Shown: piece by piece, positions 56,247 through 64,000 of the stretch | Layout: every line of letters starts with the position of its first letter | Numbering within the stretch: position 1 is the stretch's first letter | From: Adiantum capillus-veneris | Taxonomy: Eukaryota > Streptophyta > Polypodiopsida > Polypodiales > Pteridaceae | NCBI GenBank assembly: GCA_014529385.2 | Contig: CM043956.1 | Coordinates: 66,997,281-67,061,280 of the forward strand | Direction: 5' to 3' | DNA length: 64,000 bases | Notes under the pieces: model-generated | What the model was told of the DNA's origin: nothing | Seen by the model: the letters and a program-made list of their open reading frames with translations, nothing else | The model's database searches: none | Made by a program: the position numbers and the translations under genes

Positions 56247-58166
56247 CTATTTTTCATAGACCGGATGAGGGTATGTTAACCACCTATCCTTTTGGGTTTG
56301 GTTAGACTTTAGCTTTGCATCACAAGCTTTTAAAATTGAGTCCAAAGGTTCAAAAACCTTGTCTATCAAGAGAGATCCTCTCGATGGTATAACCGATGGT
56401 TTTTTTACCGTGCTCTTTCCCTTAAGGTATCTTTCCCTTTTCAATTGTTCCTCTATTTGCAGTAATTTGGTTTCCAATAGCGGTTTTTCTTTTTGTCTTT
56501 TGGCTTTCATCTTGTCTCGTTTTGCCTTCCAAGATTTCCTAGGGGATCGGACAAACACATTTTCTATCTCAGTTTGACTGGCTGGGGCATTCCTTGGAGC
56601 CTCATGTGCTTGAGATCTAGTTACCGCATTTATCAAAATGTTTGGTTCTGTTTCTAATCCACTTGAGCTTGGCACAATGCCCACCTTGTTCATGGTTGCT
56701 TTCTCTTTGTTGTTAGGGTTTTTTGGACTGTGTGGAATGAGATGATCAGTGGTACATCCATCACAAAACCCAAAAAATTTAACCAGTCCTCCTTTGTTTG
56801 GTCAAACCCTTGCCCAATGATCACAACCACATTCATAGCACGGTCCTATAGGTGGTGGAGAAGCTTGTGGAGCCCCCATGAGTTGTCTTGCTCTAGGAGG
56901 ATACCCCCTAGGTTTGTAGTTCTGGTTTGCCATGAACGTAATCATATTTTCATCGACCAACTAATTTTTTTTAGTTGGCTCTGCTATGTATGAGGACTCG
57001 AGTATCTCTTCAGGAATTATCCATGGAATTTGTTCCTCCAGAGCATATGCATTCCCATCAAATCCCCTCTCGTAGGTGTTGTTTGAATCTTCCCAATATG
57101 AGACTACCTGGACCATACTCTGATTAGAAGGTGATTCTATGGGTTGAAAAATCCTTACCATTGGCCTATTTTCCTGGGGTGCAGGAGGATGATTTCCCAA
57201 CAGCGGTTGAGGTTTTTCCTGCCCTTGGATTGTGTTATTTGGCCCTACTTGGTACCTTGGAGGGGGTGGAAATTGTTGCCCTCCATGTGGTCCTTATTGT
57301 CTCTCTCTAACATAGTTCTGATGATAGAAACATTCGTGGGTTTCATGGTTTGTCCATTTTTGTTCCTTAGCACACCACTTCAGTACTCGCGGTGCCTTTA
57401 CTCCTGGTCTTTGTTGAAGGTTGCACCACTGGGTTGCATGATCTCCTCAACAAGTGTCTCATTTTTGGGTGGGCGGTTTTCATGTGTTTGGGCTTATCCT
57501 ATTTCCTTGGTTTATCATTCGGATCACTTCCTCGATCATTTGATCAACGTCCGGTACAGTTGGGTTTTGCCTACCCAATTTCGTCATAGACTCACTAGTG
57601 GTTGAAGAGGTACTACTTGTTCCTTGATCTGTGTCTTCAGTTACCTCCCCATATGCTTGAAACGAAGTGATGCTTCCTTGCAATATTACTACCCCTATGT
57701 GTGTTCATGGAAGCCCTAGACGCCGTTGATCCTAAAGGCCCTGTGTTTGGGACTTGTTCATGTCCAAAAGACTCCTCCACCCTAGTTCTCACTGGGCTCA
57801 CATGTACAGTCTCAGGTCTTGTGTGAGTAGTCGTGGTTTTCACGTCTTCTAGATTCACATAGTATTGGTGAGTGGTCCCCAAAAATATGTATATCTCTCT
57901 AATTCCTTATGATCCATCAGAGAGTACTTTCAGCCATACTTGTCTATTATGACCACCTGAATACTTCTCCCCTTTGTGTACGTGAAAACATACAGGTTTT
58001 TATGGTCAATCAGTTCCTTGATGCGGGGTTCGTCACATCTATAATAGAGTGTTTCATCTCCATTATTTGACTTATATAGCCCCACACATATTGTCTGTAT
58101 TAAGGCGCTCTGTCTCATTAGTGCGTCTGAGCACTGCGTTTTGCTTCTCCATTTTGGGTGGCTCAT
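56247..58166 (-). pseudogene. Gypsy gag, decayed
   Basis: From the 5' side: 'MSHPKWRSKTQCSD', 'YYRCDEPRIKELIDHKNLYV' (57930-58166), a proline/threonine-rich middle (57.4-57.9 kb), 'GNHPPAPQENRPMVRIFQPI' (about 57140-57200), a zinc knuckle 'CYECGCDHWARV' whose last Cys is replaced by a stop (about 56820-56860), 'CDGCTTDHLIPHS', and a lysine-rich C-terminus ('SPRKSWKAKRDKMKAKRQKE', 56247-56693). Several stops and frame changes are present. The order and knuckle type are those of gypsy gag. Confidence 0.7.
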
Positions 58167-58203
58167 CGAGCAGCTCCTGATCTACCTTGTCCTTGGTTCC
58201 AGT

Positions 58204-59840
58204 TGTCATAAAATCTAATATCTAATATCTAACCAACCCAAGTGATTCTCTCATATTAAACTGATCACTTAATGTGGGAGAATAAGGGTTAAGATATAGA
58301 CATGTGCTTATAGATCTATCTCAACATGGGGCAAATGGTAAAGGGGCCCAAATGAGAGATGGTCTATCAAAGAGCAAGGCTAGCCAATGGAGCATAAGAC
58401 CTTAGGGTTATCTTCATTGAAGACCTCCAATAATGTGTGTAAAATTCCTTTTACCTTAGCTAAGCTAGGGCTGACCTTGAGGCGTAGGAACCCGACCCAG
58501 CTCGAGGTGCTTGTCCTGCTTGTCATGCTTGATGACTAAGGTGCTTGAGATGACTAAGGTATTTGAGGTGCTTGAGATGCTTGAGGTGCTTAATTATTGA
58601 GATGCTTGAGGTGCTTGACATGCTTGAGATGCTAGGGTTGCACTTAAGGTGAGAACCTAGCCCAAGCTTAAAGTGCTTAACGACCAATCTTGTGGTGGGA
58701 ACTGGGCCTATGTATGAGAGGCTTGAGGTGTCAAAAAGTCAAATATTCAATCCCTACAAGGAGGGGGCGAGCCCTACATGAGGGGGGATGAGAGAGAACA
58801 CCCACACACTCACACAAGGCATGCATGGTACAAAGAAAGCAAAAGGGACACTTGTCAAGTTTCTCGTCATGTTGCCCTCATGGTGTGCTTGAAGCCTATT
58901 GGTTTGTTACCCAAGGGGTCCAATGATAACTTAGGATATTTAATTAATTGATTTTTCATTTATTAAGTCCTCTCTCTCTCAAAGGGGAAAGGGGGACACT
59001 TGTCTCAAGGCTACCCTTGCTACTTGTAATGCCTTCTGCTTGTGATTGGCTAGGCCCGGAGGGGTCCAATGAGCTTCAAGCATGAGCTACAAGGGGGGTT
59101 CGACCCAAGAAAGCTAGGGGGTTGCTTAGGGGGTATACTCACCCACACACACACTCAAAAACACTCTCATTGTGTGCTATGAAAAGTGCAAGAGCTCCCT
59201 CTCCTTCTCCAAGCAAGTAGAGGTTGAGAGCCTACACCAACACTCTTGGATATGGAGTGAAAATCCTACCAAGAGCTATGCTTCAATGCTTAAGCTTTCC
59301 ATCTCCTTCTTCTTCATTACTATGCTATTATGTATGCTAGCAACAAGAGTTATGATAAGTGAGGAACTAATTCTTTCTCCTATGAAATGTTTCTTCTTCC
59401 TCTTCCCTGCCCTCATTTCCTGCTAGGTCTCTCCACCTTCGAAGGTGCTTGAGGTCTTGGGACTGAGGCTTGGGACAGTTAAAGCTTTCTTCAATTTTAT
59501 GTTATGTTTGTGATGCATGAAGCTTTCCATCTTCATTGCATCACCTAGGTCACAAGGAACACAAAGATTGTATTGTAACAAGTCTCTCTTAATGGGAGAA
59601 ATCATAATACAAATGCCTATCGGAGGGGGGACTGGCTCCACATAAATCCGGTCCTCAACTCTTGTCATGTTCTCTAAATTCTCTCTCTTGCAAAAGTATT
59701 GTTCATGCCAAGTTAACTAATTTCTATGAGTATGTTGCTATCTTCAATTATGTTCACCCGCTATGCTCACAAAGTCAGTTCTCAAAAGTACTCTCATTAA
59801 TTTCCGCTACTCTCAAATTAAATAGGCCAATTCCATTACA
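58204..59840 (-). repeat. 5' LTR (1637 bp) of the truncated gypsy element
   Basis: TGTCATAAAATC...TTCCATTACA. Contains an expanded 9-bp repeat TTGAGRTGC at 58545-58640. It is flanked by CCAGT on both sides (58199-58203 and 59841-59845). Confidence 0.9.
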
Positions 59841-60285
59841 CCAGTCATCCCCCATTTATCCATAATAAAGGGGTTATGAACCACTAGGTACATCATTCTC
59901 TCTCTGTCAAAATACCTATCCCCATCATAATCAACATCTACAAGATCTCTAAACTTGCTCGAATTATTTCCAATTTAACACAATAGAGATCCATTCCATC
60001 CTTATAGATTTTGTCCTTAAGCACATTTTCAAATTGAAACTTCAAATACAACAATTTTACATCAGATACAGGTTGAGAAGGACCTTCCCCCATCCTAGCT
60101 GTTCCCTTAGGGTTTGACTTGTTAGAATACTCAGTCATGAGGCTGTATGATCTTTCTGACGAAGTGCTAGAGAACCTTTTCTCTAAAATGGGTTCTAATG
60201 GCCGCAGTGGTCTCTTATTTATGCTTTCTTCCATTGAGTGATTGCTTCCTTGATCAAAGATGATGGGATTCCTATTCTTGTACAA
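59841..60285 (-). pseudogene. Unassigned ORF of the large LTR element, part 1
   Basis: Starts MYKNRNPIIFDQGSNHSMEE, then 'RPLRPLEPILEKRFSSTSSE', 'YLKFQFENVLKDKIYKDGMD', one frame change near 59945, then 'VDYDGDRYFDRERMMYLVVH' and 'NPFIMDKWGMT' up to the LTR at 59840. No zinc knuckle or enzyme motif. From its position downstream of the leader and primer site it may be the gag-equivalent ORF of the 45797-62363 element. Confidence 0.5.
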
Positions 60286-60600
60286 TCTTCTTGATCACAA
60301 ATTCATGAAGAATCGGTATTGCAAAATCCAAACATGGTTACCTCATTAGCTAGTTTGAATCCCCCATTTGATCTTAGTTGCTGGGTAGTATCCTCTAGTA
60401 CCTACAACATGTCAAAAATTGCTTGATAGCTGTGAGCTTATAGCTGTTCTTGTTAGTTCTAGCTTTTCAATCGACAAAATTTAGCTAGGTTTCTCAGTAG
60501 CACACAATTCCTCACAAAACATCAATAATTTAGGTCCAATTTCAATTTTGAAAGAGGCACCAAGGCCCTGTGGACTAGCTCTTTGTGTGGTGAAGTTCTG
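60286..60600. other. No recognisable feature
   Basis: Sequence between the unassigned ORF and the palindrome array; part of the large element leader. Confidence 0.4.
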
Positions 60601-60605
60601 CTTCC

Positions 60606-61990
60606 GTGTTGACTAAGAGAAACATGGATTGTGATCCATATTTGGAAGCCAAATGGACTTTTCTTGGTACCATCAGGTTCAACATGATTAGGAGGTCTTA
60701 TGGTATCAATTTTTTTAGAAATGAACCTCTGGATTGGAGGCTAGGTCAATTCTGTCACTTTGCCAGAGTTCTTGTCACTTTTGGGATTTTGGTATGTTTT
60801 TTTGCATCCGAATTCAATTTTGAAAGGACCACTAGACACTCTATTATTCCCTCTAGCTATGGTGCCACTTTTGTATCAAAATGTTTCAAGGGAACATTGA
60901 TCGCGATCCATGTTCCTTAGGGCCAAAATATTCTTAATCTTGACCCACAGCTAGTCCTTGGCCTATTGATGCTGGCTATATGGTTTTTCAATGTTTCGGA
61001 GTTTTTTAGGTCAACCAAAAATCAGTTTTAGGGTCTGTTCCAATGGTTTCCCCGTTGATCTAATTTTTTCCCCTTTTGCCCTCTATTTGAACTTTTCCGA
61101 TAAGGGTCCCTTGGGAAAAAGTGCTTTAAATGTTGTCCCTTTTCTACTTGCCCAATATCAGCTCAAAATTCCAAAAAGGTAGATGGATTGTGATCCATGT
61201 TTGGCAAGATTTGTGACTGATACTTTGTGAGTTTGTGACAAAAGTTCTGTTCTCCAAATCTTTTTGGATTTGATCAACTTTTTTCAAGTCAAAAGCAAGA
61301 TTTTGTGTCTGTTTTGTGGTTTTTTGTAAACAACTCCTTTTTTGGTATTTTGATTAAGTGTTTTTACTTTTTGTCTATGGCTCCTTTTGGAAAAGTTGTT
61401 CCCTTAGTAATGAGGGATGTTCTTGTCAAATTTCATTGTCAGATGCCTACCTGGAACATGGATCACAATCCATGTTGGGAAGCACCTGGTCACAATTTTT
61501 GGTTTTCTTGGTTCCCTGCTTCTAGTTGATCCCATTCTCTTTCCTTTTTGAATTTGGAGAAGTAAAAGTTCTGTTTTTTCTTATTTTCTTCAATTTCCAA
61601 GGTTTTGCTTTGCTCAACCAATTTCTTGATTTAATTGATCTTTTAGAACTCTATTTCTGACCAAACTCAAGGTTCTGATGCCTGAGAGCCAGTTCTAAGC
61701 AAGGAAAACAATTTTAGCACATTTTTCCAAAAAGATACATGGATCATGATCCATGTTGGACAGGCAAATTGGAATTTTTCTGCACAGTCTGTTTTTAGCA
61801 AGTGTTTCTATCCCCTTTTTGAAGGTTTTGCTGGGTTTGGTTCAGTTTTGAAGCTCTGACCATCAATTTTTTAACTTTTTAGAGTTATGGTCTTCAACAA
61901 CAAAATAAGGTTTTTGACAGTTTTTTCCTCGATCCTTTTGGCCCCAAATGATGGTGTAATTTGTTACCTAACCTACTCCTATAAACTGAA
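60606..61990. repeat. ~280-bp repeat array marked by a conserved 16-bp palindrome
   Basis: ATGGATYRYRATCCAT-type palindromes start at 60624, 60896 (first half ATTGAT), 61183, 61458 and 61739, i.e. spaced 272, 287, 275 and 281 bp. The sequence between is strongly diverged, with weak shared blocks such as 'CCAAAAAGRTA' just before the palindrome and 'TTGGGAAAAAG/TTTGGAAAAGT'. A sixth palindrome lies at 46798-46813 at the other end of the same large element. Confidence 0.75.
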
Positions 61991-62281
61991 ATAAATCTGC
62001 AAACATAAATGAATTTAACAGTACAAAAACAACAACAAAGTATGTGGTGGAATGGTCCTTTCCAAGCATGAAAAAATCAAAGGACGAAATACTATCTTGT
62101 ACTTCACTCACAACTTTTTTTGTTTGTAAGGAGTAGCAGTGGCTAGTCTCAGACTCCAGTCTCTACTAAGCACTTAACCTACTTCTAGCTACTTCACTTT
62201 CTATGTGTAAGTGAGATGGGTGTCAAAAGCTTTGTAATGAATTTTTTATACACTAAGTCACTCACCACCTAAGGATCGGTC

Positions 62282-62299
62282 TCCCCGGCAACAATGCCA
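62282..62299 (-). other. Primer-binding site, tRNA-Asp type (gypsy)
   Basis: Minus strand TGGCATTGTTGCCGGGGA, about 16 of 18 identical to the TGGCGCCGTTGCCGGGGA primer site common in plant gypsy elements. It lies one base from the LTR start TGTTAG (62301). Confidence 0.8.
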
Positions 62300-62777
62300 A
62301 TGTTAGAAGGTCACCGCGACGGATGTCTATAGCATAGCTTTTTGTACTAACATAATGTCAATAGACACACCATGTATGCTCCTAAAGGCTGATTCATATT
62401 GAGGACAATATACAAATATATAGGTGAGACCAAGTTGAGCAGAGTGAGCCATATATAGCTTCAACACCCCCACTCAAACAAAGGTCTCTAACTTTGGATG
62501 AAAAAACCCTTGGAGAGTTTAAGGGGAAAACCCAAGCCCCTATACAATATGAAAATATGAACCAACAATGATGATGTGAAAGTAAATTGTGAATCTATGT
62601 ATAAATATACAAGTGACTCGAAGATCACAGTGTGCAGGTGTGGAGTGTGCATAGTGCATGATACCTCTATGATTACAATGTCATATTTACAAATCTATCA
62701 CAATAACAGAGAAACTAATCTATAAAGAGTGAGACCCAAGCAACTCCAAGCTCCGAGTGCAAGAGGATGAAGTGTTA

Positions 62778-64000
62778 CTAGTTGAGGCCTTTGGTAATCA
62801 TATCTACAATCATCTGGTTACTTGGATAGTTTTCCACCATTATGGTGCCTTTGTGCACTTCATACCTCACATAATGATAATGCACAACAATGTACTTTGA
62901 CTTATTATGTTGAACATTGTCTTTTACAAGACTAATAGCACTCTGTGCTAGAAAGAAGAGAATGATCAATATCAACCAGCATTTGTCGAAGCCAAATCAA
63001 CTCACAAGAAGCTGCAAGTGATTCCGTAACATATTCTGACTCAGTCGTAGAAACTGCAACAGATCCTTGTTTCTTGCTAGTCCAAGAAACAAGACAACCA
63101 TTTATAAAGAAGAATATTCCACTAGTAGATCTCATAGTTAAATGTAAGCTTGTCCAATCTACATCTGTGTAGCCCAAAAGAGAAAGAGATTGCATAGAAT
63201 CCGATGTAAGTTGTCGTCAATAGACCAAACCAAAATCTATGGTGCCTGATAAGTATTTCAATACAGGCTTTGTTGCAGACAAATTTTTAAGAGAAGTACG
63301 TGCAACTTATAAGTATTTCAATACACGCTTTGTTGCAGACAAATTTTTAAGAGAAGTACGTGCAAGATGTTGTCCAAGATGATTAGCAACAGACAAAATA
63401 TCAGGATGAGTATTCATGCCAACAAATTGAAGACGTCCAATCAAGTTAGCATAAGGTTGATTTGTGACAAGTTGACTGCCATTGTCAGAAGTGTTCTTCG
63501 TAGAACTGGCAAGACGAGGTGTGGTTGGCCGAATGTGTAGATTCCAAACCAAATTTTTGAATAGTATTTACAATAAACTTTGACTGTCGAAGGAATAAAA
63601 ATCCTTCTGTGCGGTTCCTTTGAATCTAAATGCCAAGACACGAGTGAATCTCTCCCAGATCCACCATAATAAATGCAAAAGACAATAAATTTTTCACTTG
63701 TTGAAGAAATCTCAAATCATTGGAAACAAGGATGGTATCGTCCACATCAAGGGCAAGAATCACAAAACTACCATCTTGGCAGTTTATATATAAGTTGGGG
63801 TCTCAAGAGCAAGAGATGAATTCTTTAGAGGTGAGAAAAAGATCAAATTTTGTATATCAGGCCCGCGAATCTTGTTTGAGACCATATAGTGCCTTATGGA
63901 ATTGAGCAACAAGGTCTTCTTTAGCTGAAATAACAAACCCTTATGGTTGTTTTATATAAACTTACTCTTCCAAATCACCATTCAAAAAAGCAGTTTGCAC
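62778..64000 (-). pseudogene. Copia RT-RNase H, broken and partial
   Basis: RT blocks: 'VQTAFLNGDLEE' (at the window edge), 'KALYGLKQDSRA', 'LDVDDTILVSND' (about 63720-63753; consensus YVDD) and 'MVDLGEIHSCLGI'. RNase H blocks: 'LLGYTDVDWTSL', 'SWTSKKQGSVAVSTTESEYV', 'WLRQMLVDI', then 'KYIVVHYHYVRYEV' and 'QMIVDMITKGL'. Stops and frame changes occur, and a 60-bp tandem duplication sits in the RT-RNase H junction (63250-63369). Inactive. Confidence 0.85.
63250..63369. repeat. 60-bp tandem duplication in copia pol
   Basis: 'AAGTATTTCAATACAGGC' at 63251 recurs as 'AAGTATTTCAATACACGC' at 63311, and the rest of the 60-bp unit is almost identical. It adds about 20 codons in a region that tolerates no such insertion, and is recent. 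Confidence 0.95.

Larger units (their letters stand above)
51878..59840 (-). mobile_element. Ty3/gypsy element lacking RNase H and integrase
   Basis: LTRs 51878-53675 and 58204-59840 (plus-strand ends TGTCATAA...TTCCATTACA) enclose 4.5 kb with gag, protease and the first third of RT on the minus strand. RT stops right at the LTR border. Flanks are GGTAA on the left and CCAGT on the right, so no target-site duplication is visible. Family members are also seen at 25.8-26.5 kb and 34.5-35.66 kb in opposite orientation. The coding parts carry stops and frame changes. It is non-autonomous at best. Confidence 0.85.
45797..62363 (-). mobile_element. Large non-autonomous LTR element, tRNA-Asp-type primer site, split twice
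   Basis: A segment starting TGTTAG occurs at 45797-45859 and 62301-62363 (same orientation, about 85% identical; includes 'TATAGCATAGCTTTTTGTAC'). Directly inside the right copy, on the minus strand, is TGGCATTGTTGCCGGGGA (62282-62299), close to the tRNA-Asp primer site of many plant gypsy elements. The right LTR breaks off at 62363 next to copia sequence. The internal part holds palindrome repeats (60.6-61.75 kb) and fragments of an unassigned minus-strand ORF at 59841-60285, 51728-51877 and 48457-48588. It is interrupted by elements 48589-51727 and 51878-59840. No protease or polymerase was seen, so it looks LARD-like. Confidence 0.6.
62364..64000 (-). mobile_element. 3' part of a Ty1/copia element, runs off the window
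   Basis: Minus-strand pol, then a purine tract 'GAGTGGGGG' (rc of 62467-62475) followed by TGTTGAAGC at 62466 as the start of the 3' LTR. Only about 100 bp of LTR remain before the sequence changes at 62363. The 5' part lies beyond 64000. Confidence 0.8.

Noticed and set aside
1-64000. A new enzymatic, defence or biosynthetic system
   Set aside because: Every coding stretch that could be recognised belongs to a transposon, the aspartic protease gene or the HMA fragment. The unassigned ORFs lie inside LTR elements or are short fragments.

Overview
This window is nuclear DNA of a land plant, from a repeat-rich, probably heterochromatic region. The evidence is Ty1/copia elements with the plant-type initiator-Met primer site TGGTATCAGAGC, Ty3/gypsy remnants, a CACTA (En/Spm) transposon with TNPD- and TNPA-like genes and plant-type introns, and a nepenthesin-like aspartic protease gene. 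The species cannot be named from the sequence. The only recognisable host genes are that broken protease gene, a partial copy of its first part, and a captured heavy-metal-associated (HMA) domain fragment inside the CACTA element. Everything else is transposons inserted into transposons. Homology was judged by eye from translations, without database searches.

Layout, left to right. 1-1060: edge of a 152-bp satellite. 3.3-6.65 kb: decayed Ty3/gypsy copy on the minus strand. 9.26-22.3 kb: a three-layer nest. An old gypsy pol (integrase at 9.26-10.1 kb, reverse transcriptase at 21.6-22.3 kb) is split by a gag-only gypsy-type element with 2-kb LTRs (10119-21573). The 5' LTR of that element is split in turn by a Ty1/copia element (13986-19688) that carries a third LTR from a duplication of its 3' end. 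23.2-25.0 kb: an LTR and an unassigned minus-strand ORF. 25.8-35.66 kb: a plus-strand gypsy remnant whose LTR holds a 7.6-kb CACTA element (26880-34521).

35.66-43.76 kb: the aspartic protease gene (minus strand), cut by a Ty1/copia element (36523-43202) that itself contains a solo LTR (39477-40401). 44.35-44.7 kb: a 358-bp CACTA-type MITE. 45.6-45.8 kb: second copy of the protease N-terminal part. 45.8-62.36 kb: a large non-autonomous LTR element (minus strand) with a tRNA-Asp-type primer site and a regular array of palindromes in its leader. It was split by a gag-only copia element (48589-51727) and by a gypsy element lacking most of pol (51878-59840). 62.36-64 kb: the 3' part of another copia element, minus strand, running off the window.

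The parts do not form a working pathway. What can be read is insertion history: exact target-site duplications (CACCT, ATACT, ATGCT, TAG, TAT) date the layers relative to one another. Most coding regions carry stops and frameshifts. The best preserved gene is the TNPA-like gene of the CACTA element, which is open across three exons. I found no evidence of a new enzymatic or defence system. The most unusual items are the captured HMA fragment, the palindrome arrays, the triple-LTR copia element and the gag-only copia element.
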